Assembly: GCF_011751865.2 (NCBI RefSeq)
Contig: NZ_CP061770.1
Location: forward strand, 2,294,001 to 2,358,000
From: Salinibacterium sp. ZJ70
GTDB lineage: Bacteria; Actinomycetota; Actinomycetes; Actinomycetales; Microbacteriaceae
DNA length: 64,000 nt
Direction: 5' to 3'
The notes under the pieces are model-generated. The model had not been told where the DNA came from and did not search any database. It worked only from the letters and a program-made list of their open reading frames with translations. The translations under genes were made by a program, and so were the position numbers. This document shows, one piece after another, positions 1 to 10,800 of the stretch. Every line of letters begins with the position of its first letter. The stretch's first letter is position 1.

Positions 1-175
1 CCTGGTCCTCCGGTGTCGTGATCACGAGGACCTCGCGGATGCCCGCACTCATGAGCGTCGCCAGCGGGTAGTAGACCATCGGCTTGTCGTAGATGGGCAT
101 GAGCTGCTTCGAGATGCCCTTGGTGATGGGCCAGAGCCGTGTGCCGCTTCCGCCGGCGAGGATGATGCCGCGCAT
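1..175 (-). CDS. rmlA: Glucose-1-phosphate thymidylyltransferase, N-terminal part (gene runs off the window)
   Basis: The first 58 codons of RmlA/RfbA, which joins dTTP and glucose-1-phosphate to give dTDP-glucose, the first step of dTDP-L-rhamnose synthesis. The start is the ATG at 175. The peptide opens with the nucleotidyltransferase signature GGSGTRLWP and continues with [16 protein letters not shown], which holds the conserved lysine and tyrosine of the sugar-1-phosphate site. The rest of the gene lies beyond position 1. It sits directly downstream of rmlC on the same strand, with only one base between the two, so the genes are almost certainly cotranscribed. Family assignment is secure from this N-terminus. 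Confidence 0.93.
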   Translation of the reverse strand, partial: MRGIILAGGSGTRLWPITKGISKQLMPIYDKPMVYYPLATLMSAGIREVLVITTPEDQ

Positions 176-176
176 G

Positions 177-788
177 TCAGTCTCTCCATTCCCTGCCGGC
201 GTACGTGCGTACGTCCTCCCAGAGGGGGAGTGCACCGGCGGCGAGCGCCTCGGCAAGTGTCGGGGCCTGGCGGTCCTTCTCGGAGACGATGACCTCGGCG
301 AGGTCGATCGGCAGCTCGAGACCGAGGGCAGGGTCGAGCGGGGAGATGCCGTGCTCGCGCCCCGGGCTGAACGTGCTCGAGACGAGGTAGCTCACCGTCG
401 TGTCGTCCTCGAGGGCGATGAACGCGTGGCCGAGTCCCTCGGCGAGGTACACCGCACGGCGGTCGACGGTGTCGAGCAGTACAGACTCCACGCGTCCGAA
501 GGTCGGCGAGCCGACGCGGATGTCGACGATGATGTCGAGAGCAGCACCACGCGTCGCGGTGACGTGCTTCGCCTGTCCGGGCGGGACGTCGGCGTAGTGC
601 ACGCCGCGCAGCACCCCGCGCTTCGAGACGGAAGTGTTCGCCTGACGCAACCCGATGCCCACGCCGAACTGCTCGTCGAGGAGATCACCCCGGTACCACT
701 CGAGGAAGACACCGCGGTCGTCCTCCCACTGTCGAGGGGTCAGCTCATATGCGCCAGCGATGCCGAGAGGCCGAATTTCCACCCGCAC
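177..788 (-). CDS. rmlC: dTDP-4-dehydrorhamnose 3,5-epimerase
   Basis: A cupin-fold epimerase of about 203 residues that converts dTDP-4-keto-6-deoxyglucose to dTDP-4-keto-rhamnose. The motif GVLRGVHYA carries the catalytic histidine (about residue 64). It is followed by the cupin strand [17 protein letters not shown] and, later, [20 protein letters not shown] with the conserved tyrosine region. An upstream ATG at 893 is open, but it would overlap the preceding glycosyltransferase and add about 35 unconserved residues. Homologues begin near VEIRPLGI, so a GTG at 788 or 782 is the likely start. No strong ribosome-binding site is visible, which leaves the start uncertain by a few codons. It is followed at once by rmlA. 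Confidence 0.93.
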   Translation of the reverse strand: MRVEIRPLGIAGAYELTPRQWEDDRGVFLEWYRGDLLDEQFGVGIGLRQANTSVSKRGVLRGVHYADVPPGQAKHVTATRGAALDIIVDIRVGSPTFGRVESVLLDTVDRRAVYLAEGLGHAFIALEDDTTVSYLVSSTFSPGREHGISPLDPALGLELPIDLAEVIVSEKDRQAPTLAEALAAGALPLWEDVRTYAGREWRD

Positions 789-817
789 AGCATACCGACG
801 GCCCGCTGAGTGGCACT

Positions 818-1834
818 TCAGACAGGCTGGACCAGGTCGCGCAGCACGTCTTGCGCGCCGAGCCCGAACTCGCGATAGCGCCCAGTGCGCCACTCCCGCA
901 GCACGGGCACCACTCGAGCAAGCCGGACCGCCGGCAGGCGCTCGCGAGCCAGCTCGTGTGAGAGCTTCTCGCGCGCGGAGGCCAGGTGCTCTGCAGGGAT
1001 CCGGTCACCGAACTCCTCGACGCGCGTGACGAGGGATCGAGCACGCCGGACGAGCCTCTCATTCCGCTGCGTGCGGGGCTCTCGAAGACGGGCGACGCGC
1101 GTCGACCAGTCGAGCTTGCGCGCCCCGATCTGATTGCGCCCGTGCTGTCGATAGTCGACGACGCTCTCCCGGACGACGACTGTGCGCCCGAGCGCACCGG
1201 CGACGACCGCCATCCACTCGTCATGGATCCAGCCGTCGGGGATCGGGAGCGCCGCCCGCACCAGTTCTCGTGTCACGGCGGCGGTCGCGCCCGTCACGAG
1301 GTTGCGGCGCAGCAGCGCATCGAAGCCGCGGCCCGCATCGATCTCGGCGAGCTCGCTCTCCCGCACCCCCAGCGCCTCGAAGAGCGTCACTCCGAGCGGT
1401 TCGCCCGCGGCGTCCACCAGGCGGGCGTCCGCATGCATGAGCCCCGCGTCGGGGTGCGCGGCGAGCGCCGCGAGGCTCACGGCGATGCGCTCGGAAACCC
1501 AGCGGTCGTCCTGGTCGGAGAGCACGATCACGTCCCCCGTTGCGGCGGCGAGCGCCCGCGCGAAGTTGCCGGCGACGCCGAACGGCTCCGGATGCTCGGC
1601 CGGGTCCCGCGTCAGGATGCGGAGTTCGAGCGGCGCTCCCCCGGAGCGGTGGTGCTCGTCGACGAGCTCGCGGACGATCGAGAGCGTCGCGTCGCGCGAC
1701 GCATCATCGCCCACCACGAGCTCGTGAGGAGGCACGGTCTGGCTGAGGATCGACGCAACCTGCTCGGCCACGAACTCGGCTCCCTGGTAGGTGCACATCA
1801 CCACGGAGATGCGCGGGGAGTCGCTCAGAACCAT
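818..1834 (-). CDS. Family 2 glycosyltransferase, rhamnosyltransferase-like
   Basis: A GT-A fold transferase of 338 residues with no membrane segment. The N-terminal nucleotide-sugar site reads VVMCTYQG, followed by GDDASRDAT, and the metal-binding region is VLSDQDDRW. The SDQDD form is typical of O-antigen rhamnosyltransferases (RfbF/RfbG type). It probably adds rhamnose or another sugar to a cell-wall glycan made from the dTDP-rhamnose supplied by its neighbours; acceptor and linkage cannot be told. The ATG at 1834 is preferred to the open ATG at 1930 because the GT fold begins six residues later. A TAGCAT hexamer also lies exactly seven bases upstream, as expected of a transcript that begins at the start codon. 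It is divergent from the next gene. Confidence 0.85.
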   Translation of the reverse strand: MVLSDSPRISVVMCTYQGAEFVAEQVASILSQTVPPHELVVGDDASRDATLSIVRELVDEHHRSGGAPLELRILTRDPAEHPEPFGVAGNFARALAAATGDVIVLSDQDDRWVSERIAVSLAALAAHPDAGLMHADARLVDAAGEPLGVTLFEALGVRESELAEIDAGRGFDALLRRNLVTGATAAVTRELVRAALPIPDGWIHDEWMAVVAGALGRTVVVRESVVDYRQHGRNQIGARKLDWSTRVARLREPRTQRNERLVRRARSLVTRVEEFGDRIPAEHLASAREKLSHELARERLPAVRLARVVPVLREWRTGRYREFGLGAQDVLRDLVQPV

Positions 1835-1907
1835 GCCTCGGATGCTACCCGCCCTCGCGATCGCGTCGGAGCAGGCGTCCAGCGCGCACGAGTACGATGG
1901 GCGGGCC
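1835..1907. promoter_or_regulatory. Divergent promoter region between two glycosyltransferase genes
   Basis: These 73 bases separate the divergent starts at 1834 and 1908. On the minus strand a TAGCAT box (1842-1847) lies seven bases before ATG 1834. On the plus strand TACGAT (1893-1898) lies nine bases before ATG 1908. Both fit the actinobacterial -10 pattern TANNNT and place the transcription starts at or within a few bases of the start codons. No good -35 box is visible for either. Confidence 0.5.
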
Positions 1908-2795
1908 ATGACCGACGAGACGACAACCACGCCTCCCCGCCTGGGAGTGGTGACGGTGAGCTACGGATCGGACGACGTGCTGCCCGGGCTGCTTGCCAGC
2001 ATTCCTGCGGCAGCAGGCGGCGCTGACGCTGTGGTGGTCGTCGTCGACAATCTGCCGTCGGAGGGCGACTCCGAGGGCATCGCCCGCCGCTTCGGCGCGA
2101 CGTATGTGCCCCTTCCGGAGAACCCCGGCTATGGCGGTGCCATGAACGCCGGAGTCGCGATGCTCCCGGCGAGCGTCGAGTGGGTGCTGATCGTGAACCC
2201 CGATGTCGCCCTCGACGCAGGCTCCATCGCCGCGCTCGTCGCATACGGCGCGGCGCATCCGGATGCGGGGTCCGTCGGGCCGCTCGTGCGCAACCCCGAC
2301 GGCACCGCCTACCCGTCCGCTCGAGCTGTGCCGTCGCTGCGCACCGGAGTCGGCCACGCGCTGATCGGGCCGGTCTGGGCGGGCAATCCGTGGACGCGCG
2401 CCTACCGCAAGGACAGCACCGAGACGCCCGCACTCCGCGACGCCGGCTGGCTCTCAGGCGCCTGCGTCCTGGTCCGACGACGGGTGTTCGACGAGATCGG
2501 CGGATTCGACGAAGGCTATTTCATGTACTTCGAAGACGTCGATCTGGGCGCGCGGATCGGTCGAGCGGGTTACAGGAACGTGTACGAGCCTGCGGCGGCG
2601 GTCACGCACGAGGGCGGCCATTCCACCGGCCGCGCTTCGGAGCGCATGATCATCGCGCATCACGACAGCGCTCGACGATTCCTGTCGAAGAAGTATCCGG
2701 GGCCGCTTCTGTGGCCCATCCGGGCGTCCCTGTCGCTCGGGTTGCGGATGCGGGGAGCGCTCGCGATTCGGCGAGCTCGCCGCGCGTCGAACTGA
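1908..2795 (+). CDS. Family 2 glycosyltransferase, WbbL-type rhamnosyltransferase
   Basis: 295 residues. Hallmarks of WbbL-type enzymes, which transfer rhamnose from dTDP-rhamnose onto a polyprenol-linked sugar: VVTVSYGSDD near the N-terminus, NPGYGGAMNAG, VNPDV in place of the DXD motif, and the segment GWLSGACVLVRRRVF followed by GGFDEGYFMYFEDVD. It acts on the cytoplasmic face of the membrane during wall-glycan or exopolysaccharide assembly. The ATG at 1908 was chosen because the earlier in-frame ATGs lie inside the divergent promoter and encode a segment unlike the family. The dTDP-rhamnose genes that follow support the donor; the acceptor is inferred only by analogy. Confidence 0.88.
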   Translation: MTDETTTTPPRLGVVTVSYGSDDVLPGLLASIPAAAGGADAVVVVVDNLPSEGDSEGIARRFGATYVPLPENPGYGGAMNAGVAMLPASVEWVLIVNPDVALDAGSIAALVAYGAAHPDAGSVGPLVRNPDGTAYPSARAVPSLRTGVGHALIGPVWAGNPWTRAYRKDSTETPALRDAGWLSGACVLVRRRVFDEIGGFDEGYFMYFEDVDLGARIGRAGYRNVYEPAAAVTHEGGHSTGRASERMIIAHHDSARRFLSKKYPGPLLWPIRASLSLGLRMRGALAIRRARRASN

Positions 2796-4731
<1,936 letters not shown>

Positions 4732-4735
<4 letters not shown>

Positions 4736-5838
4736 CGACACTGCGCGTGACGCTCGACGCGCTGGCGGACTCCCCCGCCGGCGGGGCGTCGCGCTACGCG
4801 GGTGAGCTCGCGCGCGGGCTGATCGCGACCGCCCCTGACGGCGCCGTCGTCATCGGCGTCGTGCCCTCCTCGCCTCAGGCCGCGTACGACCGGATCGAGT
4901 CGAAGCTCCCAGGGCTCGCGCGCCTGGAGAAGAGCGTTCTCGCCCAGCGCGAGCTCGAAGCGCTCTGGCGGGCGGGATTCGGTCGATCGGCGGGCGCCGG
5001 AATGATGCACGCCACCTCGCTGCTCGCGCCGCTGGGTCCACACGACCGCGTCCACCGCCCCAGCGACCAAGTCGCCGTGACGATCCATGACGCCATCGCG
5101 TGGACACATCCGGAGCTCGTCCCTGCCCGCCGCGGAGCGTGGATCCGAGCCATGGCACGACGCGCGGAACGCCACGCTGATGCCGTCGTCGTGCCGAGCC
5201 ACTCCGTCGCGGATGCTCTCGCCGGGCACATCGCGATCGGCGATCGCATCCGCGTCATCCCGGGGGCGCCGAGCCCGTCGCTCATCCCCGGCGACGATGC
5301 AGAGGCTCGTCGTCAGAAGCTCGACCTGCCCGATCGCTACGTGCTCACCATCGCGGGCGACCCTGCACGCAACGACCTCGCCTCACTCGTCGATGCCGCT
5401 GGCGTCGCCGGCATGCCTCTCGTCATCGCAGGAGCTGTGCCCCCGGAGCTGCGCGAGCACGTCGAGCGCACGCCGACAGCGGACGTCCGGCTCCTCGGCA
5501 ACCTCCACGACACCGATCTCGGCGTCGTCTACCACCACGCCCACGCCTATGTGCAGCCGAGCATCGCCGCCGGGCTCGGGCTCGCGGTCATCGAGGCACT
5601 CGGATTCGGACTGCCCGTCATCCACACCGACCTTCCCGTTCTGGAGGAGATCACCGCAGACGCGGCGCTCATCGTGCCGCTCGAGGGTGAGGGGTTCGCG
5701 TCACGCCTCGCGGAGGCGATCAGGTCTCTCGACGACCCGACGACCGAGCAGCTGAGCATCGCGTCCGGCGATCGAGCGCGTGCGTTCAGCTGGCGCGACT
5801 CGGCCGCGAAGGTCTGGCAGCTGCACGCCGACCTCTGA
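4732..5838 (+). CDS. Family 4 glycosyltransferase
   Basis: 368 residues with a GT-B fold. The N-terminal half has a glycine-rich acceptor loop (SPAGGASRYAGELARGL). The C-terminal half carries the donor-site sequence GLGLAVIEALGFGLPVI followed by VLEEITADAALIVP, the GT4 glutamate-containing signature. The GTG start overlaps the rmlD stop (GTGA), so it belongs to the rmlB-rmlD operon and probably uses an activated sugar for the same wall or surface polymer. The donor and acceptor cannot be predicted from the sequence. It ends 42 bases before the convergent LCP gene. Confidence 0.85.
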
Positions 5839-5854
5839 CGCCGAACGCCCGGCC

Positions 5855-5875
5855 GCGTCCGAACCTGCCGGACGC
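5855..5875. terminator. Weak hairpin between convergent genes
   Basis: GCGTCCG (5855-5861) and CGGACGC (5869-5875) form a seven-base stem with a seven-base loop in the 42-base gap between two convergent genes. There is no T-tract. A bidirectional terminator is plausible but weakly supported. Confidence 0.35.
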
Positions 5876-5880
5876 CGTCG

Positions 5881-7230
5881 CTACGGCGCGGGCGTCTCGG
5901 TCACGGGCGGCCAGAGCAGCTCGCGGATCGTCACCCGCACGGCGTCGAAATCAGGATTCTCGGGATCGACCGCGGGCGGCGTGAGGTCGAAGGTGACCAT
6001 GGGGTGCTCCTTCGACTTCCCGGCGAGCTGCACGAAGTAGCCGAGCATCTGCTTGGGGATGTCGGTGCGGGCGATGTTCGACCCGGCGTTCGCGAGCGCC
6101 ACGAAGTTGGTCAGCACAGTGGCGGGATCCGCCTGATCGAGGATCGCCTGCTGCACCTGCCGCTGGCGCTCCATCCGCGTGTAGTCGCTCGTCGCGTAGC
6201 GTGTGCGGGCGTAGAGCAGAGCGGTCGCACCATCCATGCGGTACTCGCCGGGTTCGATCCAGCCGTCCGGCTCCTTGTGCCTGCCCTTCTCGTCTTCGTT
6301 CGCGCCGTATGGCACACGCTCGGTGACCGTGATGTCGATGCCGCCGAGGGCGTCGATGAGCTCGGCGAAGCCCTGCATGTCGATGAGCACGTAGTACTGG
6401 ATCGGGATGCCGAGCGAGCCTTCCACAGCGTCGCGCACCGCTTCGATACCCGGAGTCGAGTTCGTGTCCTTCGCGTTCGGGTAGAGCTCGGGGTGACGCA
6501 CCTGTGCGTAGGTGTAGAGGTAGTTGAGCTGGCAGTCCGACCCGCACGAGTAGCCGTTCGGGAACTTGTCCCACAGGGGCGAGTCGTCCGAGAACTGCAC
6601 GTCGTGGAGGTTGCGCGGCAGCCCGATGAGGGTCAGCTGGCCCGTCTCGGCGTCGACGCTCGCGACGGTGATCGAGTCGGGGCGAAGGCCCTCGCGGTCG
6701 GGGCCCGCATCTCCGCCGAGCAGCAGGATGTTGTAGCGGCCGTCGATCGGCGGTTCAGAGGGACGCTCGGCGAACACCGTGTCGAGCAGGCCGATGCCAG
6801 CGGTCACCGTGACAGCGCCGTACGCGGCCCCACCCGTCGTCAGCACGAGCGAGGCGATCGCGAGTCCCGCCACGAGCGGGCGGATGTTCGGCTGGACGCG
6901 CACGAAGCGCACCAGTCGGATGGTGTCGATCGTCAGCACGAGCCACACCACCGCGAGGAACGCGAGCCCGACGACGACGACACCCAGCAGGATCGTGTTG
7001 GTCGCGATCGAGAGCAGCCAGTCGCCAGCAATGAGGCTCGTGATCAGAACCGCTGCGAGCAGGGCCCACACGGTGAGAGTCACCGCGAGACCGAAGCGGC
7101 CGAGTCGCCGATCGCCGGCGAGCACCTGAGCCGACCCCGGCACGAGCACGTTGAGGCCCACGAGCCACCAGGCTCGCTTCGTCATGAACGCCGTGTCGGA
7201 GCGATCCGGATCGCGCAGGACGCTCGTCAT
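5881..7230 (-). CDS. LytR-CpsA-Psr (LCP) family wall-polymer ligase
   Basis: 449 residues. An N-terminal block to about residue 150 has four or five hydrophobic segments, including a start like small multi-pass domains (NVLVPGSAQVLAGDRRLG). The extracytoplasmic LCP domain follows. The conserved phosphate-binding residues are visible in YNILLLGGDAG, REGLRPDSI and LIGLPRN, and the later arginine cluster in ARTRYATSDYTRMERQRQ is typical. LCP enzymes transfer undecaprenyl-linked glycopolymers onto peptidoglycan outside the membrane; in Actinobacteria this includes arabinogalactan-like or teichoic-type polymers. Position beside the rhamnose and glycosyltransferase genes fits that role. It starts two bases after the purE stop, so it is the last gene of the purK-purE operon. 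Confidence 0.92.
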   Translation of the reverse strand: MTSVLRDPDRSDTAFMTKRAWWLVGLNVLVPGSAQVLAGDRRLGRFGLAVTLTVWALLAAVLITSLIAGDWLLSIATNTILLGVVVVGLAFLAVVWLVLTIDTIRLVRFVRVQPNIRPLVAGLAIASLVLTTGGAAYGAVTVTAGIGLLDTVFAERPSEPPIDGRYNILLLGGDAGPDREGLRPDSITVASVDAETGQLTLIGLPRNLHDVQFSDDSPLWDKFPNGYSCGSDCQLNYLYTYAQVRHPELYPNAKDTNSTPGIEAVRDAVEGSLGIPIQYYVLIDMQGFAELIDALGGIDITVTERVPYGANEDEKGRHKEPDGWIEPGEYRMDGATALLYARTRYATSDYTRMERQRQVQQAILDQADPATVLTNFVALANAGSNIARTDIPKQMLGYFVQLAGKSKEHPMVTFDLTPPAVDPENPDFDAVRVTIRELLWPPVTETPAP

Positions 7231-7232
7231 GG

Positions 7233-7733
7233 TCAGAGCTTCGCTTGCAGCGCGGCGTTCTTCTCGGCGACGAGAGCCTCGAGGGATTCGGCGTAGTCGG
7301 CGAGACGCGCCGTCAGCTCGGGGTCGCCCGAGGCGAGGATCCGCGCGGCGAGCAGCCCCGCGTTGCGGGCGCCGCCGATGGAGACCGTCGCGACCGGGAT
7401 GCCCGCGGGCATCTGCACGATCGAGAGCAGCGAATCGAGGCCGTCGAGCTTCGCCAGCGGCACGGGCACGCCGACGACAGGCAGAGTGGTGAGGGAGGCG
7501 AGCATGCCGGGCAGGTGCGCGGCACCGCCCGCGCCCGCGATGATCACGCGCAGGCCGCGCGCGGCCGCATCCGTGGCGTAGTCGACCATCTTGCGGGGGG
7601 TGCGGTGGGCGGAGACCACCTCGACCTCGTGGGGGATGCCGAATTCGGCGAGGGCGGATGCGGCGTCCTGCATGACCGACCAGTCCGAGTCTGATCCCAT
7701 GACGACGCCGACGAGCGGCTTCACATCTGGCAC
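7233..7733 (-). CDS. purE: 5-(carboxyamino)imidazole ribonucleotide mutase
   Basis: 166 residues, class I PurE. It moves the carboxylate of N5-CAIR, the product of PurK, to give CAIR in purine synthesis. The signature GSDSDWSVM is near residue 13 and the catalytic histidine lies in [23 protein letters not shown] closes the active site. The start is GTG at 7733. A TAACAT hexamer (7740-7745) lies six bases upstream, so purE may also be made from its own leaderless transcript besides readthrough from purK, whose stop is 16 bases away. Confidence 0.97.
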   Translation of the reverse strand: MPDVKPLVGVVMGSDSDWSVMQDAASALAEFGIPHEVEVVSAHRTPRKMVDYATDAAARGLRVIIAGAGGAAHLPGMLASLTTLPVVGVPVPLAKLDGLDSLLSIVQMPAGIPVATVSIGGARNAGLLAARILASGDPELTARLADYAESLEALVAEKNAALQAKL

Positions 7734-7739
7734 CCGGAC

Positions 7740-7745
7740 ATGTTA
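7740..7745 (-). promoter_or_regulatory. Possible -10 box of purE
   Basis: TAACAT on the minus strand, six bases before the GTG start of purE, in the 16-base gap after purK. The spacing matches other leaderless starts in this window. It could be chance. Confidence 0.3.
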
Positions 7746-7749
7746 CGTG

Positions 7750-8865
7750 TCAGTCCTGGAAGAAGGCCGCCGCGGCGCGCGCACGAGCGACGACGTCCTC
7801 GAAGTCGGAGCCGACGAGCGTCACATGCCCGACCTTGCGGCCGGGACGCGAGTCCTTGTCGTACGAGTGCAGCTTCGCGTCGGGGTGCGCCGTCATGGCC
7901 TCCGCGTAGCGGTCGGCCATCCGCTCCCCCGCCGGACCGCCGAGCACGTTGATCATGACACTCACCGGGGCGATCGGGCTCGGGTCGCCGAGGGGCAGGT
8001 CGAGGGCGGCGCGCAGGTGCTGCTCGAACTGGCTCGTGACGGCGCCGTCGATCGTCCAGTGGCCGGTGTTGTGGGGGCGCATCGCCAGCTCGTTGATGAG
8101 AAGCCCGCCGTCCTCGGTCTCGAACAGCTCGACTGCAAGCACGCCCGTGACATCGAGTTCGGTGGCGATGTGCTCAGCGAGCGCACGCGCCTCCTCGGCG
8201 AGCGCCTCGCTGCCCGGAGCGGGCGCGAACACCTCGGCGCACACGCCGTCCTTCTGCACCGTCTCGACGAGCGGCCATGCGACGGTCTGACCGGAGGGGC
8301 GTCGCGCGACCATCTGCGACAGCTCGCGGCGGAACGGCACGAACTCCTCGACGAGCAGGCCATCTTCGCCCGCCGTCTCGAACCAGTCGTCGACCGCGTG
8401 AGCATCGCGGATGACGCGCACACCCTTGCCGTCGTAGCCGCCGCGCGGAGTCTTCGCGACCGCGACGCCGTCGTGACGGTCGAGGAAGCGGCGCACATCG
8501 GCTGTGCCGTGCACGCGGTCCCAGTCGGGCACGGGTGCACCGATCTCGCCGAGGCGCGCGCGCATGAGGATCTTGTCCTGTGCGACGGCGAGCGCATGCG
8601 GGCCGGGGTGCACCGCGACGCCGGAGGCGACGAGCGCGTCGAGCACGGACTGCGGCACGTGCTCGTGATCGAAGGTGATGACGTCGACGTCGCGCGCGAA
8701 GGCGAGCACCGTCGCCTCGTCGCGGTAGTCGCCCACCGCGGTCGCGGCGATCGCGGCCGAGCTCGACCCGACCTCGGCGAGCACGCGGATGTCGAGCCCC
8801 AGCGCCACAGCAGGCGGCACCATCATCCGGGCGAGCTGTCCGCCGCCGATCACACCGACACGCAT
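7750..8865 (-). CDS. purK: 5-(carboxyamino)imidazole ribonucleotide synthase
   Basis: 371 residues, ATP-grasp enzyme. It carboxylates AIR with ATP and bicarbonate, feeding PurE. The N-terminal GVIGGGQLARMMVPPAVALG is the family's opening motif. The ATP-grasp core includes KTPRGGYDGKGV and VEEFVPFRRELSQMV, and the metal-binding end reads ELAMRPHNTGHWTIDG. Start ATG 8865 is preceded by a good purine-rich site (GAGAGGA) about eight bases upstream. It is divergent from the GtrA gene and heads the purK-purE-LCP transcription unit. Confidence 0.97.
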   Translation of the reverse strand: MRVGVIGGGQLARMMVPPAVALGLDIRVLAEVGSSSAAIAATAVGDYRDEATVLAFARDVDVITFDHEHVPQSVLDALVASGVAVHPGPHALAVAQDKILMRARLGEIGAPVPDWDRVHGTADVRRFLDRHDGVAVAKTPRGGYDGKGVRVIRDAHAVDDWFETAGEDGLLVEEFVPFRRELSQMVARRPSGQTVAWPLVETVQKDGVCAEVFAPAPGSEALAEEARALAEHIATELDVTGVLAVELFETEDGGLLINELAMRPHNTGHWTIDGAVTSQFEQHLRAALDLPLGDPSPIAPVSVMINVLGGPAGERMADRYAEAMTAHPDAKLHSYDKDSRPGRKVGHVTLVGSDFEDVVARARAAAAFFQD

Positions 8866-8951
8866 GTGCGTCCTCTCATCCTGGCTTCGATCACGGCCGT
8901 TAGACTGCCGCCTCTACGACCCTAGATGCCCGAGCGGGCGAGGCAGGACGG

Positions 8952-9509
8952 ATGCGCGCACTCTTCGCCCAGTTCACGCGCTTCGGCGTCGTGGGGCTCG
9001 TGGGTCTTGTGATCGACATCGCGCTGTTCAACCTGCTGCGCCTCACGATCTTCAGCCCCGAGCTGATCGCCGAGGGTCCGCTCCTCGCGAAGGTCTGCTC
9101 GACCGGCGTCGCGATCGTCGCGAACTGGATCGGCAACCGCTGCTGGACGTTCCGTGCGCAGCGCGGCCGCCAGCCGTGGCGCGAGTTCGCCGAGTTCGTG
9201 ACGGTGAGTCTCGGAGGCATGGCCATCGGCGTGCTCTGCCTCTGGTTCTCGCACTACGTGCTCGGCTTCACGAGCGTGCTCGCCGACAACATCGCGTCGA
9301 ACGTCGTGGGCCTCGCACTCGGCACCGCGTTCCGCTTCACGCTCTACCGGATGTGGGTGTTCGCCCCGAGGCGCGGGGAGCCGGTGCCGGTCTTCCCGGA
9401 TGCGCACGAGCGCGGCGGCGCCGACGGCGTGGTCAGCGGCCGCCCAGATACGTCGTCTCGTCGTGCGGGCGCGACTGCTCCTGCTGGCGACGTGAGCCCA
9501 TCGATGTGA
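8952..9509 (+). CDS. GtrA family membrane protein
   Basis: 185 residues. A GtrA domain of four transmembrane helices covers about residues 5-140 (FTRFGVVGLVGLVIDIALFN at the start, NWIGNRCWTFRAQRG in the first loop). A polar tail rich in Gly, Ala and Ser follows. GtrA-like proteins are thought to flip or bind polyprenol-linked sugars during glycan modification; no substrate is known here. The C-terminal 25 codons overlap the 3' end of the convergent PH-domain gene by 77 bases. A TAGACT hexamer at about 8903-8908 could be its -10 box. Confidence 0.87.
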   Translation: MRALFAQFTRFGVVGLVGLVIDIALFNLLRLTIFSPELIAEGPLLAKVCSTGVAIVANWIGNRCWTFRAQRGRQPWREFAEFVTVSLGGMAIGVLCLWFSHYVLGFTSVLADNIASNVVGLALGTAFRFTLYRMWVFAPRRGEPVPVFPDAHERGGADGVVSGRPDTSSRRAGATAPAGDVSPSM

Positions 9510-9999
9510 CCGAGTGCTCCATGAGGTCATGGAGCGTCGACTGCACGAGCTTCGCACCCGGAACATCCCGCAGCACGACCGGGCGCTCGAGACCGGTGTT
9601 GATGAGGACGTCGCCTGAGCCGAAGAGCGCCTGCAGGGCGTTGGTGCGCACTGTCACGTCGTAGCCGCGCGAGTGGAGCAGCTCCTGGCGGGTGCGCACC
9701 AGCAGGCCCCCGCGGAGCACGATCCGTCGCGTCGTGATCGTGTAGTTGCGGCCGAGCCACGCGACCACCGGGACGAGGAAGAGCAGCACCGCGATCAGCA
9801 GCGCCCCGACGAGCACGAGCCAGTTCTGCCAGGCCTCCGGCATGCGCCCCGCGAAGTAGCCGACCGCCGCGGCATCCGCGACGAGCACCACGCACGGGAA
9901 GAAGATCGCTCGCCCGTGGGAGCGCAGGCGCGCGACGACGCTCTCCGGCTGCACCGAACGGGTGCCCGGAGCCGTGTCAGGAGCGTCGGCGTGCAGCAT
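9433..9999 (-). CDS. PH-domain membrane protein (bacterial PH / YdbS-like)
   Basis: 188 residues. Two adjacent transmembrane segments lie at about residues 30-80 (IFFPCVVLVADAAAVGYF, then LVLVGALLIAVLLFLVPVVAWLG in shortened form). A bacterial PH domain follows, marked by NYTITTRRIVLRGGLLVRTRQELL, and a short charged tail ends YLGGR. Members are membrane proteins of unknown function, often beside purine or biotin ligase genes in Actinobacteria. The start ATG 9999 lies nine bases after the birA stop, so it is probably cotranscribed with birA. Its last codons overlap the GtrA gene tail-to-tail. Confidence 0.85.
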   Translation of the reverse strand: MLHADAPDTAPGTRSVQPESVVARLRSHGRAIFFPCVVLVADAAAVGYFAGRMPEAWQNWLVLVGALLIAVLLFLVPVVAWLGRNYTITTRRIVLRGGLLVRTRQELLHSRGYDVTVRTNALQALFGSGDVLINTGLERPVVLRDVPGAKLVQSTLHDLMEHSVTSMGSRRQQEQSRPHDETTYLGGR

Positions 10000-10008
10000 G
10001 CACTCTTC

Positions 10009-10800
10009 CTATCGCACGTGCGTCACATCGCCAGCCGCGACAGACCGGGTGACGCCGTCGTCGCACGCGACCATGAGTCGACCGTCGACGTCCAGATCGG
10101 TGGCGGTGCCGAAGAGCTGCACGTCGCCGGGAAGCTCGATGCGCACCGGGCGGCCGAGCGTGAGGCATCGTGCACGCGCCTGCGCGCGCAGACCCGACGC
10201 ATCCGCGTCGCCGCCCGCCGCGAGGAAACGCCCCAGGCGCACGCGCAGGCCCTCGAGGTACGCCGCGAACACCATGTCCTCGAGGTCGCTGTCGACCTCG
10301 GCTCCCTCGATGACGAGCGACGTCGCCGTGGGCACAGGCAGCTCCTCTGACGTCATCCGCGTGTTGAGGCCCGAACCGACCACGATGTCCGCGCCCGACG
10401 GCAGCAGCTCAGCGAGGATGCCGCAGACCTTGCGCCCATCGACCATCACGTCGTTCGGCCATTTGAAGCCCACCTCGCGATCGGGCAGTGCACCCGAGAC
10501 GGCCTCGACCATCGCGACTCCCGCGAGCACCGGAATCCAGCCGAGCGCGCTCGCGTCAGGGGGTGAGCCGTCGGGGAGCCGCGGACGCAGCAGAACTGAG
10601 AGGGCGACGCTCGCCCCCGGGGGAGCCGTCCACGCGCGGCCATGGCGGCCGCGCCCCGCACTCTGATAGCGCGTGAGCAGGACGGTGAAGTCGCTGAGCC
10701 CCTCGCGGTCGGCGCGGGCCGACAGCTCGCCGTTGGTCGAGCTGGACGATGCCAGCTCGTGGAGGACGGGAACCACCTCCCGACACCGGTCGAAGCTCAT
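10009..10800 (-). CDS. birA: Biotin-[acetyl-CoA-carboxylase] ligase, without DNA-binding domain
   Basis: 263 residues. It forms biotinyl-AMP and attaches biotin to the carrier lysine of acyl-CoA carboxylase. The biotinyl-AMP loop reads RYQSAGRGRHGRAW, followed by KWPNDVMVDGRKVCGIL with the catalytic lysine, and a C-terminal SH3-like domain ends the protein. There is no helix-turn-helix ahead of the catalytic domain, so it is a class I ligase and not a repressor. Start ATG 10800 has TAGGCT seven bases upstream. The same hexamer precedes the starts of both large carboxylase subunits in this window, whose substrate-carrier it modifies. Confidence 0.95.
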   Translation of the reverse strand: MSFDRCREVVPVLHELASSSSTNGELSARADREGLSDFTVLLTRYQSAGRGRHGRAWTAPPGASVALSVLLRPRLPDGSPPDASALGWIPVLAGVAMVEAVSGALPDREVGFKWPNDVMVDGRKVCGILAELLPSGADIVVGSGLNTRMTSEELPVPTATSLVIEGAEVDSDLEDMVFAAYLEGLRVRLGRFLAAGGDADASGLRAQARARCLTLGRPVRIELPGDVQLFGTATDLDVDGRLMVACDDGVTRSVAAGDVTHVR

